64,000 nt of DNA from NCBI RefSeq assembly GCF_009913235.1, contig NZ_CP047897.1, positions 2,665,001 to 2,729,000 of the forward strand. Reading direction: 5' to 3'. Of this stretch, positions 8,757 to 18,161 are shown one piece after another. The notes beneath the pieces are model-generated. The model had not been told where the DNA came from, did no database searches, and saw only the letters and a list, made by a program, of their open reading frames with translations. Every line of letters begins with the position of its first letter. The stretch's first letter is position 1. The translations under genes and the position numbers were made by a program. The stretch comes from Nibribacter ruber (GTDB lineage Bacteria > Bacteroidota > Bacteroidia > Cytophagales > Hymenobacteraceae).

Positions 8757-10641
8757 TAAAACACGTCTGTCGATCATAGAGAAAGCCTCCAAGCAGGTAG
8801 GGCCCAGTGTTTTTTGGAGCACCATCATCATCATCACCTCCTTCCTGCCGGTGTTCCTTTTGACCGGGCAGGAGGGGCGCCTGTTTAGTCCGCTGGCCTG
8901 GACCAAGACCTTTATCCTCATTGTAGACGCCTTTGTGGCCATCACAGTGACTCCCGTGCTGCTGTCGCTCCTTCTCAAAGGCAAGTTCAAGCCTGAGAGC
9001 GCCAATCCTGTTAACCGTGCCTTGGAACGGGTGTATTCACCTATTCTGCGCTGGTGCCTTAAATGGCGCAAAACCACCATTGGCATTAACATTCTGGCCT
9101 TGGCAGTGAGTATTCCCATGCTGCTGAGTCTGGGGTCAGAGTTCATGCCGCCCTTGGATGAGAGCTCTATCCTGTTTATGCCCGTGACCCTGCCAGACAT
9201 TTCCAACGCCGAGGCCAAGCGCATTCTGCAGGTGCAGGACAAGATTATAAAATCTACGCCGGAGGTGGAACAAGTGTTGGGCAAGGCAGGCCGGGCCAGC
9301 ACGGCCACGGACAACTCGCCCATCAGCATGATTGAGACCATTATCCTGCTGAAGCCTCAGTCAGAATGGCGCGAGGGGATGACCAAGGCGAAGATCATAG
9401 CCGAACTTGACCAGAAACTGCAAATCCCCGGCGTAATCAACGGCTGGACCCAGCCCATCATCAACCGCATCAACATGCTGGCTACCGGTATCAGGACAGA
9501 CGTGGGCGTGAAGGTGTATGGCCAGAGCCTGGATTCTATTGCGGCGGTTTCTGAGAAAGTGCGCAATGCATTGCAACAGGTGGAAGGCGTGAAAGACCTC
9601 TACATTGAGCCTGTGACCGGTGGACGTTACCTGGAGATCCAGACCCGCCGGGAGGATCTGGGGCGCTACGGTCTTTCCGTCAATGATGTGAACAGTGTGG
9701 TGGAGTCTGCCCTCGGTGGGGCCAGCATCGGCAATACCATTGAAGGAAGGCGGCGATTCTCCATCAATGTGCGCTTGGCGCAGGAGTACCGCAATAGTCT
9801 GGACCGGATACGCCGCATCCCCATCCAGTCAAGCACCAATGGTACGGTGCCGCTTTCAGCGGTGGCCGACGTGAAATTTGTGGACGGACCCCCTATGATT
9901 GCCTCAGAGAACGCCCAATTGCGGGGCGCGGTGCTATTCAATGTGCGTGGCCGCGATCTGGGCAGCACGGTGCAAGAGGCCATCAAAACCATCAATCAGG
10001 AAGTGACGGGAATACCCAACGGTTATCATCTGGAGTGGAGCGGACAGTGGGAAAACCAGATCAGGGCGAACAAGACCCTTAAGATTATCATCCCGCTGGT
10101 GGTGCTCATTATTTTCCTGATTCTGTATTTCTCCTTCAAGTCTTTCAAAGAGGCTCTGCTCAACCTGGTGACCATTCCTTTTGCCCTGGTGGGCGGGGTG
10201 TTCATTGTGTACTTCTATGGCATCAACCTGTCAGTGGCGGTGGCGGTGGGCTTCATCGCCCTGTTTGGAATGGCGGTAGAGACGGGCATGCTCATGGTGG
10301 TGTACCTGAATGAGGCCATGAACGAACTGGTGGCTAAAAAAGGAAACTCCAGCGAGACCATCACCAAGCAGGATATAAGGGAATATGTGTTTCAGGGGGC
10401 TGCCAAACGCCTACGGCCCAAGATTATGACGGTTTCTGTGTCCCTTTTCGGCCTGATTCCCATTCTGTGGGCTACTGGTGTGGGTACTGACGTGATGTTA
10501 CCAATTGTGCTTCCTCTTATAGGTGGTGTTTTCACCTCCTCCATTCATATCCTGCTGGTAACCCCCGTGGTGTTTGAAATGACCAAGGAATATGAACTCA
10601 GGAAACACGGCAAATTAGATATTTATGATGTCAAACATTAG
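8749..10641 (+). CDS. cusA: CusA-type RND efflux pump, C-terminal part (frame-broken)
   Basis: 630 residues covering TM5 to TM12 and the second porter domain. The three Met residues that carry Cu/Ag through E. coli CusA (M573, M623, M672) have clear equivalents here in ILFMPVTLP (M144), PISMIET (M194) and INMLATGI (M243), supporting monovalent copper or silver as substrate. The ATG at 8749 overlaps the upstream frame's stop by 8 bases, so coupled translation of a two-piece pump is possible. The simpler reading is a single-base disruption. Its 3' end overlaps cusC by 17 bases, as expected for a tight operon. Confidence 0.85.
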   Translation: MDNKTRLSIIEKASKQVGPSVFWSTIIIITSFLPVFLLTGQEGRLFSPLAWTKTFILIVDAFVAITVTPVLLSLLLKGKFKPESANPVNRALERVYSPILRWCLKWRKTTIGINILALAVSIPMLLSLGSEFMPPLDESSILFMPVTLPDISNAEAKRILQVQDKIIKSTPEVEQVLGKAGRASTATDNSPISMIETIILLKPQSEWREGMTKAKIIAELDQKLQIPGVINGWTQPIINRINMLATGIRTDVGVKVYGQSLDSIAAVSEKVRNALQQVEGVKDLYIEPVTGGRYLEIQTRREDLGRYGLSVNDVNSVVESALGGASIGNTIEGRRRFSINVRLAQEYRNSLDRIRRIPIQSSTNGTVPLSAVADVKFVDGPPMIASENAQLRGAVLFNVRGRDLGSTVQEAIKTINQEVTGIPNGYHLEWSGQWENQIRANKTLKIIIPLVVLIIFLILYFSFKSFKEALLNLVTIPFALVGGVFIVYFYGINLSVAVAVGFIALFGMAVETGMLMVVYLNEAMNELVAKKGNSSETITKQDIREYVFQGAAKRLRPKIMTVSVSLFGLIPILWATGVGTDVMLPIVLPLIGGVFTSSIHILLVTPVVFEMTKEYELRKHGKLDIYDVKH

Positions 10642-11872
10642 AATATACCTGGGTGCCTTGCTCTTGTTGCTGGCAACTTCTGCCAAGGCCCAAACCCCGG
10701 TGCTCCCGCTGGACACGGTCCTGAACCGCATATCCCAGAACAACGGCATGCTCCAGGAGATTGAATTTAGGGCGAAGGCGCAAAATGCCATGGCGAAAGG
10801 CGCCAGAAGCCAGATGGCACCTATGGTGGGTGCCGGGGTTTTTATGTACCCGTACCCAGGCCAGATGAAAATGGAGGAAGATGACGCCATGTACATGACG
10901 GCGGTGGAGCAGGACATCACCAACCCTGCCAAGCTGAAAGCCCGTGAGAAATACCAACTCTCTAGGGCGGCCATTGAGGAGGCAGGCCGCGACATGACCT
11001 TTAACCAACTCAGGGCGCAGGCCAAAACCGCTTATTACCAGTGGGTGGTGCTGGAAAAGAAGAAGGCCGTGCTGGCAGAGAGTCAGCGCATCATGCAGTT
11101 CATGCTCAAGCTGGGCAAGGTGCGCTATCCCTATAACCAAAGCTCGCTGGGCAGTATCTACAAAGCCGAGGGCCGGGTAGGCGAGGTGGAGAATATGCTC
11201 ACCATGACCAATAGTGAGATTGAGATGAAGAACATCCAGTTGAACATGCTCATGAACCTGCCTCCGGAAAATAGATTCAGGGTAGATACCACCATAAAGG
11301 CGCCTGAGCTGATTGTGCTACCAGACACCGCCTCCCTAAGCGCCGCCCGCAGTGACGTACGCCAGATAGACCGGACCATAGAGTCTATGCAGTTGAACCT
11401 GCGACTGGAGAACATCCAGCGCAAACCTGATTTCGGGATACGATTCGAGAACATGATGCCGCGTGACAGGATGATGCCCCAGTCGTTCACATTGATGGGC
11501 ATGGTCTCTATTCCCATCGCTCCCTGGTCCTCTAAAATGTACAAGGCCAACGCCACCGCCATGAACCTCGAGATACAGGGCATGCAGAAGGGCAGGGAGG
11601 CCCTCTTGAACGAAGCACGCAACATGGTGGCCAGCATGGCCCTGGAACTGCAGGCCAAGCGGACGCAGGTGCAGAACTATGAGAAGAAGATCATTCCGGC
11701 CCTGCGCCGCAACTATGAAACCACGCTCCTGAGCTATGAGCAGAACACAGGCCAGCTACCCTTGGTGATTGACGCCTGGGAAGCCCTGAACATGGCCCAG
11801 ATGGAATACCTCAACAATTTGGAGCAACTCTACCTAATCGGTGTGAACTATGAGAAAGAACTGGAGAAATAA
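10625..11872 (+). CDS. cusC: CusC/TolC-family outer-membrane efflux protein
   Basis: 415 residues with a signal peptide ([15 protein letters not shown], then Q) and the long helical repeats of the outer-membrane efflux factor fold (for example KARSQ-like helices at residues 45-110 and [20 protein letters not shown] near 350). It would form the outer-membrane channel and periplasmic tunnel of the Cus tripartite pump. Its start overlaps the end of cusA and its end overlaps cusB by 23 bases, so the operon order is cusA-cusC-cusB. Adjacent ATG codons at 10625 and 10628 are both possible starts. The frame is intact, unlike its two neighbours. Confidence 0.85.
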   Translation: MMSNIRIYLGALLLLLATSAKAQTPVLPLDTVLNRISQNNGMLQEIEFRAKAQNAMAKGARSQMAPMVGAGVFMYPYPGQMKMEEDDAMYMTAVEQDITNPAKLKAREKYQLSRAAIEEAGRDMTFNQLRAQAKTAYYQWVVLEKKKAVLAESQRIMQFMLKLGKVRYPYNQSSLGSIYKAEGRVGEVENMLTMTNSEIEMKNIQLNMLMNLPPENRFRVDTTIKAPELIVLPDTASLSAARSDVRQIDRTIESMQLNLRLENIQRKPDFGIRFENMMPRDRMMPQSFTLMGMVSIPIAPWSSKMYKANATAMNLEIQGMQKGREALLNEARNMVASMALELQAKRTQVQNYEKKIIPALRRNYETTLLSYEQNTGQLPLVIDAWEALNMAQMEYLNNLEQLYLIGVNYEKELEK

Positions 11873-12680
11873 GATCCTTGGCGTATTCCTTCTGCTGTTG
11901 CCTTTCTCCTTCGCCGCTTGTAATGACAAGGCTGAGAAGGGAGAAGCTGCGCATGCCATGGAGTACACCTGCCCCATGCACCCTCAGATTGTGCAGGACA
12001 AGCCAGGGTCTTGCCCCATCTGCGGCATGGACCTGGTGGCCAAGCAACCCGCCAATGCACCGGCAAATACTACATCCACAGACTTAGACTATTTGTTACA
12101 GCCTTCCAACCAGGCGGTGGTCTCCTCTGTGCAGACCACGCACCCGATGCAAAAGCCGCTGGAGCAGGAAATCACCATGTCCGGGGTGGTGACCTATGAC
12201 ACCCGTCGGCAGTACATCATCCCAGCCCGGTTCGCAGGGCGGATAGAGAAACTGTACGTGCAGTTCAACTACCAGCCAGTGCGCAAAGGCCAGAAGCTGT
12301 ATGACATCTACAGCCCGGAACTGGTCACTGCGCAGAAGGAACTCCTCTACCTACTCAAGAATGATCCTGGCAATACATCCCTCATAGGCGGCGCGCGCCA
12401 AAAATTACGTCTTCTGGGTGCCACAGAGGGACAGATAAATCAGCTTGCACGCACGGGGAGAGAGTCCTATACCTTCTCAGTCTTTAGCCCTTACTCGGGG
12501 TATGTGTTGGATCCGGCCGTGACGGCAACCCCAACAGTAGCGCCAGCCGCCGCCTCCGCCGCAGGCGGTAGCGAAGACGGCATGGGCGGCATGGGCGGTT
12601 CTAGCGGCGGTGCTTCCAGCACAACAAACGCACCCGCCTCGGCCCCCAAGGATTTGCCATCCGGGAGGGCATGTACGTGA
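11850..12680 (+). CDS. cusB: CusB-type efflux adaptor, N-terminal part (frame-broken)
   Basis: 276 residues: lipoprotein signal ([14 protein letters not shown]), one heavy-metal-binding domain ([24 protein letters not shown]), then the barrel-sandwich and helical-hairpin parts of a periplasmic adaptor that links CusA to CusC. A Met/Gly-rich linker ([13 protein letters not shown]) precedes the break. The natural family sequence continues in the next gene as [14 protein letters not shown], in another frame. Adding one C to the five-C run at 12643-12647 restores [15 protein letters not shown]. This points to a one-base deletion in a homopolymer, by mutation, slippage or read error. The last residues before the stop ([10 protein letters not shown]) are out-of-frame translation. 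Confidence 0.85.
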   Translation: MRKNWRNKILGVFLLLLPFSFAACNDKAEKGEAAHAMEYTCPMHPQIVQDKPGSCPICGMDLVAKQPANAPANTTSTDLDYLLQPSNQAVVSSVQTTHPMQKPLEQEITMSGVVTYDTRRQYIIPARFAGRIEKLYVQFNYQPVRKGQKLYDIYSPELVTAQKELLYLLKNDPGNTSLIGGARQKLRLLGATEGQINQLARTGRESYTFSVFSPYSGYVLDPAVTATPTVAPAAASAAGGSEDGMGGMGGSSGGASSTTNAPASAPKDLPSGRACT

Positions 12681-13186
12681 CCACGGGGCAGGCGCTGCTA
12701 AAAGTAATTGACGCCTCCCAGGTTTGGGCGCAGTTTAACGTGGCCAGCAATGTGGCGGGCCAATTGAAGAAGGGGACTCCCATCACTATTTCCTTTAACC
12801 AGGTGGAGGGTAAGACCCTGCAGTCCTCGGTGCATTTGGTGGAGCCTGTGTATGAGGAGGGGGAGAACTTCGCGCAGGTCAGGGCCTTGCTTCCGGCGAA
12901 GGGGAATCCGGTTCTAATCGGCCAGGTCATCACCGGGAAAGCAGCCTATAGCACTGGCTCCGCCATTTGGGTTCCCAAAGATGCCGTGTTGGACCTTGGG
13001 GGCCAGTCAGTAGCATTCCTGAAAATGGACGGAGTGTTCAAACCCATTGGTGTGCGCGTGGGACAGAAGACGGACGGTCAATTAGAGATTGTGTCAGGGC
13101 TGAAAGTCAGTGACGTGATAGCCGCCAATGCGCAGTTCCTGGTGGACAGTGAAAGTTTTATTAGGGTAGCAGATACAAGCAGATGA
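12671..13186 (+). CDS. cusB: CusB-type efflux adaptor, C-terminal part (frame-broken)
   Basis: 171 residues forming the end of the lipoyl-like domain ([20 protein letters not shown]), the beta-barrel and the membrane-proximal domain of the adaptor. It would normally be joined to the product of the preceding frame. The ATG at 12671 is the conserved Met of REGMYV, not a true start in related proteins, so independent translation is doubtful. The stop overlaps the ATG of the next adaptor gene (ATGA at 13183). Confidence 0.85.
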   Translation: MYVTTGQALLKVIDASQVWAQFNVASNVAGQLKKGTPITISFNQVEGKTLQSSVHLVEPVYEEGENFAQVRALLPAKGNPVLIGQVITGKAAYSTGSAIWVPKDAVLDLGGQSVAFLKMDGVFKPIGVRVGQKTDGQLEIVSGLKVSDVIAANAQFLVDSESFIRVADTSR

Positions 13187-14502
13187 AACATATAAAAAAC
13201 CTATTCACCGTTTTACTGGCAACTCTCTTTTTGATGGCCTGCACCAAGACTGACGAGCATGCCCACGCAACGGAAGATGCCAGCTACACCTGTCCCATGC
13301 ACCCCCAAATTGTGGAAGGCGAGCCTGGTTCTTGTCCCATCTGTGGCATGGACCTGGTTTTGGTCCAAAAACAAAAAAAGGAACCAGAAACGGCCAGTGC
13401 CTTCACCTGCCCCATGCACCCACAGATAGTTGAGGACAAAGCCGGCTCATGCCCCATTTGCGGGATGGACCTGGTACCCGTGAAAAAGCAAAGCACCAAA
13501 GGTGAGGAAGTCAGTATCATGCTGAGTGAAAGTCAGATCAAACTGGGCAACATCAGCACGCAAACCGTCCGGCAGGGACAGGTAGGAAGCAGTACGGTGC
13601 TTACGGGCAGGCTGGTGGTGGACCAGACGCAGGCCGATGTTATCAGCAGTCGGGCCGCTGGCCGCATAGAGAGACTGTATGTGAAAGAAACGGGTCAATC
13701 TATCCGTAAGGGGCAACCCATCTATGACTTATACAGTGAGACCCTTCTCACATTGGAACAGGAATACCTGCTGGCTTTGGACCAGGTGAAGGCGTTCCCC
13801 GGCGAGAGGCAGTTTGCCTCCATTTTGGATGCGGCCAAAAGAAAGCTTCTCTTAACCGGGCTAACTAACGCTCAGGTCAATCGAATTGCCCGCACCCGTA
13901 AACTAGACGCCCGCATCACCTTCGTAGCACCCAGTTCAGGTACTGTCACGGAGATAGCCGCCGCAGAAGGCGTGTATGTGGCTGAGGGAAGTCCGCTTTA
14001 CCGCATAAGCCGGTTCAACACCATTTGGGCGGAGGCCGAGTTGTACGCCGGTGAAGCCGGAGCGCTAAAGATAGGGACTCCGGTAGACGTCATCGTAGCC
14101 GGAAGCAAGATGCCCATCAAGACAAAAATCTCTTTTATCAATCCAGAGTTCAGGAAGAACAGCCAAGTGGTGATTGCCCGGGCTTCGGTTCCTAACCCAG
14201 GAGGAGGCTTGATCCCAGGCACCCAGGCCACCATGACGGTAGGTGCCCAGGTGAGAGAAGCATTAACCCTGCCGCTGGATGCCGTGATCCGGGATTCCAA
14301 AGGTGCGCACGTCTGGGTGAAGATCGGGGAGAACACCTTCAGCCCCAGAAGGGTGGAGCTTGGGGAGGAAAGCGCTAACCGGGTGGCCATTGCCAGCGGC
14401 CTGCAACCCAGAGACACTATTGTAGTGACGGGCGCCTATCTGTTGTATAGCGAATATGTGCTGAAGCAAGGGGCAGACCCGATGGCGGGACATAACCACT
14501 AA
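13183..14502 (+). CDS. Second RND adaptor with two heavy-metal-binding domains
   Basis: 439 residues, intact. Lipoprotein signal (FTVLLATLFLMAC) followed by two tandem heavy-metal-binding domains, each with [10 protein letters not shown]...[11 protein letters not shown] (about residues 35-60 and 73-98), and then a complete CusB-like adaptor: barrel-sandwich (AAGRIERLYVKETGQSIRKG), alpha-hairpin, and beta-barrel. The His/Cys-rich N-terminus suggests metal loading in the periplasm before hand-over to CusA. Because the cusB copy next to it is broken, this protein could be the working adaptor, or the two may have formed a mixed ring. It shares an ATGA overlap with cusB and ends 30 bases before a 38-bp palindrome. 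Confidence 0.85.
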   Translation: MKHIKNLFTVLLATLFLMACTKTDEHAHATEDASYTCPMHPQIVEGEPGSCPICGMDLVLVQKQKKEPETASAFTCPMHPQIVEDKAGSCPICGMDLVPVKKQSTKGEEVSIMLSESQIKLGNISTQTVRQGQVGSSTVLTGRLVVDQTQADVISSRAAGRIERLYVKETGQSIRKGQPIYDLYSETLLTLEQEYLLALDQVKAFPGERQFASILDAAKRKLLLTGLTNAQVNRIARTRKLDARITFVAPSSGTVTEIAAAEGVYVAEGSPLYRISRFNTIWAEAELYAGEAGALKIGTPVDVIVAGSKMPIKTKISFINPEFRKNSQVVIARASVPNPGGGLIPGTQATMTVGAQVREALTLPLDAVIRDSKGAHVWVKIGENTFSPRRVELGEESANRVAIASGLQPRDTIVVTGAYLLYSEYVLKQGADPMAGHNH

Positions 14503-14532
14503 TAACAGCACGGTTCTTTGAAATGAATTAGC

Positions 14533-14570
14533 CGTTTTTGGCTGTTTTCCATAGAAAAGGGCCCAAAATA
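14533..14570. repeat. 38-bp dispersed palindrome, copy 2
   Basis: CGTTTTTGGCTGTTTTCC followed by an imperfect complementary arm (AAAAGGGCCCAAAATA). It lies between the second adaptor gene and the YncE-like gene. This is the last copy before a gap that runs to about 52.2 kb. Confidence 0.7.
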
Positions 14571-14605
14571 ACAGACAATAGACAAGTAAATTACTCAAAG
14601 TACCT

Positions 14606-15685
14606 ATGATAAAATACAATATCTGTTTTCGCATTCTCCTCTTTTCCTGCCTCCTCGGGGTGACCGCCTGTAACCTCCACACAGAGGCAGACATGGATGG
14701 TATGGACGAGGACATGGACGGCATGGACTTGAACATTGACTACCCGGCCGCCTTTGTGGTAAACGGGGAGTCCAATGACGTGGACGTCATCAACCTCAAT
14801 GACCACACCCACAAAGACCACCTCAAATTGAACGGAGCCACCTTCCCGCACCATATCAACATGAGCCCAGATAGAACCAGGTTGGCCGTAGCCATTACCA
14901 GCACAGACCTGAGCGGGGGCCATGACGGCGGAGGCATGGACGGGATGAGCGGCCTGAAGGTCATTGTGCTCAACAGCTACACTGGCAAGATTGAGAAGGA
15001 GATTGTGCTCCCCAAGATGCCGCATAACGCCGCCTTTAACGCAGACGGTTCTGAGCTGTGGGTCTCACAGGAAGACGAACACCGAAGCCAGGTGCTGGTG
15101 TACAATGTAGGAAGCTGGAGTTTGAAGAACACCATTCAGGTAGGGAAAGGACTGTCTGAAATCACTTTCTCCTCAGACGGGTCTAGAGCCTATGCCGCCA
15201 ATACCATGGATGCCACTGTCTCTGTCATCCACCCAGAAACGAAATCCATTCTAGCCACCATCTCCGTTGGCAAAGACCCGGTAGGCGCCTGGCCGGCTGT
15301 GAATGGCTATATGTACGCAGACAATGAAACGGACCAGACCGTGTCTGAGATTCAGGTAAGTACCTCTACCGTAACAGAAACTATTAATTTAGGCTTTAAA
15401 CCGGGATACGTGGCCTACCACCCTGGCCAACAAGAGCTATGGGTGAGCGATGCCACCAATGGTAAAGTGGTCTACTACAAAAAGGCAAACGGCCTTTGGG
15501 CCAGACAAGGAGCTATCACTACGGGCGCAGATGCCCACGCCATCGCCTTTACCAAAGATGGCTCCACTGCCTTTGTTACCAACCAGGGGGCAGGCACAGT
15601 TTCCGTTATCCAAGTCGCTAGTCATGCGGTGACCGCTACCATCCAGGTAGGTAAGAAACCAAATGGATTGGTCATCCGGCAGTAA
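14606..15685 (+). CDS. YncE-like beta-propeller lipoprotein
   Basis: 359 residues with a lipoprotein signal (LLFSCLLGVTAC). An acidic, Met-rich leader follows (MDGMDEDMDGMDLN), then YVTN/40-residue repeats typical of YncE-type seven-bladed propellers: AVAITSTDL, ELWVSQEDE, RAYAANTMDATVSVI, ELWVSDATNGKVVYY, TAFVTNQGAGTVSVI. Such proteins are periplasmic or surface-anchored; in metal operons they are thought to act as binding or chaperone partners, but no reaction is proven. A second Met/His/Asp-rich loop (GHDGGGMDGMSG) also looks metal-binding. It follows the Cus adaptor genes on the same strand after a palindrome. Confidence 0.8.
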   Translation: MIKYNICFRILLFSCLLGVTACNLHTEADMDGMDEDMDGMDLNIDYPAAFVVNGESNDVDVINLNDHTHKDHLKLNGATFPHHINMSPDRTRLAVAITSTDLSGGHDGGGMDGMSGLKVIVLNSYTGKIEKEIVLPKMPHNAAFNADGSELWVSQEDEHRSQVLVYNVGSWSLKNTIQVGKGLSEITFSSDGSRAYAANTMDATVSVIHPETKSILATISVGKDPVGAWPAVNGYMYADNETDQTVSEIQVSTSTVTETINLGFKPGYVAYHPGQQELWVSDATNGKVVYYKKANGLWARQGAITTGADAHAIAFTKDGSTAFVTNQGAGTVSVIQVASHAVTATIQVGKKPNGLVIRQ

Positions 15686-15720
15686 AAAACAAACATCCAT
15701 ATCTAAACCCGAGTATTTAA

Positions 15721-16410
15721 ATGAAATCTTCTACCGCTATTCGTTGCCTTCTAGGCTTCTTGCTCGTTGCTATCTTCTTACTTCCTATTGAAACGCTGGC
15801 CCATGGAGGGGAGAAGCATAGCAAGAAGGCACCATCAGCAAAGGCAGACTCCCTTAAAAAGGAAGTAGTCAGCACGAAGGACACTATCACGTTCAGTAAG
15901 GTGACTCCGGCAGAGCATGCAGGACACAAGGCCAATCCGGCCAAGGTGCATGCGTCCATTTCTGACTTTCCGCACATTCACCCTTTGATTGTGCATTTCC
16001 CCATCATGCTTCTCCTGATTGCGGCGGGTGTTCAATTCGTGAATATCCTATTCCGGAAAAAAGAGCTGAATTGGGCCGTTACGATCATGGTGTTGCTTGG
16101 ATTTGTGACCGCCTACGCTTCAACTCATTGGTCACACCCCCATACCGATGGCCTTACTGAGCATGCTGAGCTGGTTTTGGAACAGCACGATAAATACGCG
16201 GACTACACAATCTACCTATCAGGGCTTGGGTTACTGGCCCAATTGCTGAGCCTGTTTCTATTCAAAGGAAAACGCTGGAGCATTGCCGTGGCGGCTGTCA
16301 TCCTTATTGGGGCGGGATATGCCGTGAGTATGGCGGGCCACTACGGCGCACAACTTGTGCATATAGAAGGAGTAGGCCCGCAGGGGAAATACCTGGAACA
16401 GCACCATTAA
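15721..16410 (+). CDS. DUF2231-like membrane protein with His-rich N-terminus
   Basis: 229 residues. A signal/TM segment (LLGFLLVAIFLLPIETLA) is followed by a His/Lys-rich periplasmic stretch (HGGEKHSKK, HAGHKANPAKVH). A core of four helices begins with FPHIHPLIVHFPIMLLLIA, the signature of DUF2231, a small membrane domain often linked with haem or metal handling in Bacteroidota. It also has His-rich loops (THWSHPHTDGLTEH) and a C-terminal EQHH. It is 35 bases after the YncE-like gene, so probably the same transcript. The exact role is unknown; metal or electron transfer in the membrane is inferred. Confidence 0.75.
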   Translation: MKSSTAIRCLLGFLLVAIFLLPIETLAHGGEKHSKKAPSAKADSLKKEVVSTKDTITFSKVTPAEHAGHKANPAKVHASISDFPHIHPLIVHFPIMLLLIAAGVQFVNILFRKKELNWAVTIMVLLGFVTAYASTHWSHPHTDGLTEHAELVLEQHDKYADYTIYLSGLGLLAQLLSLFLFKGKRWSIAVAAVILIGAGYAVSMAGHYGAQLVHIEGVGPQGKYLEQHH

Positions 16411-16449
16411 CCTAATACATTGAACTCTTAAGTATCTAAACAACCAGCC

Positions 16450-17076
16450 ATGATTTCAAGAATAACCTCTACCGCCGGCATCTTGTGCCTCAGTCTTGTT
16501 TTCTTTTCATGTACCCAGAACGCGGAGGTGCAACAAACACAGGAGAAGGACACTACTTCCTCTATTTCTACAAAAGTGGAAGTCGATGACGCTGTAACTA
16601 TAAAGGAACAATCAGAACCTGACACTATAAAGGGAAGCATCAAAGCAGTAGCAAAAGAAAAAATGGCGGGTGTCAATATCACTGTCAGATACCACTCCCC
16701 CGCCGTGAGAAAGAGAGTAATATGGGGTGGTTTGGTTGCCTACAACCAAGTATGGGTGACTGGAGCACACTCCGCCACCACTTTTGAAATAGATGGTCCT
16801 ATCCGCCTAGGTGGGAAAGAAGTGCCTGCCGGTAAATATGCCTTGTTTACTATTCCCGGGGAGAAGGAATGGACGGTGATTCTAAATAAGAACTGGGAGC
16901 AACATTTAGCGGATGAATACAATGATGCGGATGACATAATGCGCATATCTGTAAAACCTCAGCAGGCCCCCCACCAGGAACGCCTCCGCTATGCCATCCA
17001 GTCGGCCGGTGCCGACAAAGGAACCCTGGTTATCCACTGGGACCGGTTGCGGATTCCTATTTCTATCGGGCAGTAA
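16450..17076 (+). CDS. DUF2911 lipoprotein, copy 1
   Basis: 208 residues with a lipoprotein signal (GILCLSLVFFSC). The conserved DUF2911 core is visible: ITVRYHSPAVRKRVIWGGLV, VWVTGAHSATTFE, LGGKEVPAGKYALFTIPGE, EWTVILNKNWEQH. The fold is a small beta-sandwich; no enzymatic function is known. It follows the Cus/DUF2231 genes on the same strand. A paralogue lies at 26795, just ahead of the Czc operon, so each RND system has its own copy. Confidence 0.85.
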   Translation: MISRITSTAGILCLSLVFFSCTQNAEVQQTQEKDTTSSISTKVEVDDAVTIKEQSEPDTIKGSIKAVAKEKMAGVNITVRYHSPAVRKRVIWGGLVAYNQVWVTGAHSATTFEIDGPIRLGGKEVPAGKYALFTIPGEKEWTVILNKNWEQHLADEYNDADDIMRISVKPQQAPHQERLRYAIQSAGADKGTLVIHWDRLRIPISIGQ

Positions 17077-17113
17077 GTGCTAGCCCAGTATTGTCATCAC
17101 TTTTCTCTGGCTT

Positions 17114-17704
17114 ATGGAACTTCAAGGTAGCGATAGCAAGGTCACATTAAGCATCAAAAACATGGTCTGTCCGCGTTGCATCCGGATTATCAAGGACCAG
17201 TTCGCGTTGCTCCATCTACCCGTCAATGAGGTGCGGCTGGGGCAGGTGGATTTAGACCGCCCCTTGAACCAGGAGGAGCTGGAGCGGGTGAAGTCAGTTA
17301 TGGCAGAATATGGTTTTGAGTTGCTTGAGGATAGGAAGGGAAAGTTGGTGGAGCAGATAAAGACTTTGCTCATAGAGGCAATTCATTATCAGGAAGAAAA
17401 AATCAGTGCCAACTACTCTACCTATTTGGCCCAAGCCATAGGAAAGGATTATAGCACCCTGAGTCATGTCTTTTCCTCTATGGAGAATGTTACCATTGAG
17501 AGGTATATCATCCTTCAAAAAGTAGAGTACATCAAAGCCGAACTGGATTATGAGGAGCTGTCCCTTGGGGAGATTGCAGCAAGACTGCATTACAGCAGCT
17601 TGAGCCATTTATCCAAGCAGTTCAAGGCAGTGACCGGGTATAGCCCCTCTGAATACAGGAAGCTACAGATAATGAATCGTTTACCCCTTGACCAAGTCAC
17701 CTAG
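17114..17704 (+). CDS. AraC-family regulator with N-terminal HMA-like metal domain
   Basis: 196 residues. Residues 10-60 look like a heavy-metal-associated ferredoxin-like fold: VTLSIKNMVCPRCIRII with a CxxC at C19/C22, the place of the GMxCxxC metal site in CopZ-type domains. Residues 85-187 form two AraC helix-turn-helix units (LGEIAARLHYSSLSHLSKQF, then TGYSPSEYRKLQ). It is likely a cytoplasmic metal-sensing activator for the flanking Cu genes, and is 38 bases after DUF2911. It lacks the long ligand domain of normal AraC proteins. The family is certain for the HTH part; metal sensing is inferred from the CxxC. Confidence 0.8.
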   Translation: MELQGSDSKVTLSIKNMVCPRCIRIIKDQFALLHLPVNEVRLGQVDLDRPLNQEELERVKSVMAEYGFELLEDRKGKLVEQIKTLLIEAIHYQEEKISANYSTYLAQAIGKDYSTLSHVFSSMENVTIERYIILQKVEYIKAELDYEELSLGEIAARLHYSSLSHLSKQFKAVTGYSPSEYRKLQIMNRLPLDQVT

Positions 17705-17816
17705 TGGTTTGCCCATAATTATGCAAGTCTAAACAAGGACTTTACAAAACCGCAATGGAAGAATGGTGGTAGAATAGTGCAGTGATATTATCTTTTAACT
17801 TAAATTCTACCTAAGG

Positions 17817-18149
17817 ATGCACAATTCAAACCAGTATCAATCTGTAATTGCGGCCTTGAATGCCTGCGCCGCGGCCTGTGACCATTGCTACGATGCCTGC
17901 CTGCAGGAGGAGCATGTGAAAATGATGGCCCGCTGTATTCGCCTCGACCGTGACTGTGCCGAAATATGCAAGCTCACCGCCAGTGCGCTTGCCCGAAACT
18001 CAGAGTCGGCTAAAGTCCTGTTGCAGGCCTGCGCCGAAATATGCCGTGAATGTGGCGTTGAGTGCGCCAGCCACAAAGAAATGCAACATTGCCTGCAGTG
18101 TGCTGAGGCCTGCAAGGCTTGTGAGGACGCCTGTCGTAGCGCCGTATAA
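17817..18149 (+). CDS. Four-helix-bundle copper storage protein (Csp), copy 1
   Basis: 110 residues with 16 Cys arranged along helices: NACAAACDHCYDAC, ARCIRLDRDCAEIC, QACAEICRECGVEC, CLQCAEACKACEDAC. This pattern is that of Csp/DUF326 proteins, which line a four-helix bundle with thiols to store many Cu(I) ions. There is no signal peptide, so it is probably cytosolic (Csp3-like). It is followed by a hairpin terminator at 18162-18203. A near-copy lies at 20221-20550, with the same Cys positions and only scattered changes. Confidence 0.9.
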   Translation: MHNSNQYQSVIAALNACAAACDHCYDACLQEEHVKMMARCIRLDRDCAEICKLTASALARNSESAKVLLQACAEICRECGVECASHKEMQHCLQCAEACKACEDACRSAV

Positions 18150-18161
18150 ACATACAACAGT

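Noticed and set aside
8718-9341. Minus-strand frame of 207 codons antisense to cusA
   Set aside because: It mirrors a strongly conserved RND region and has no family-like motif.
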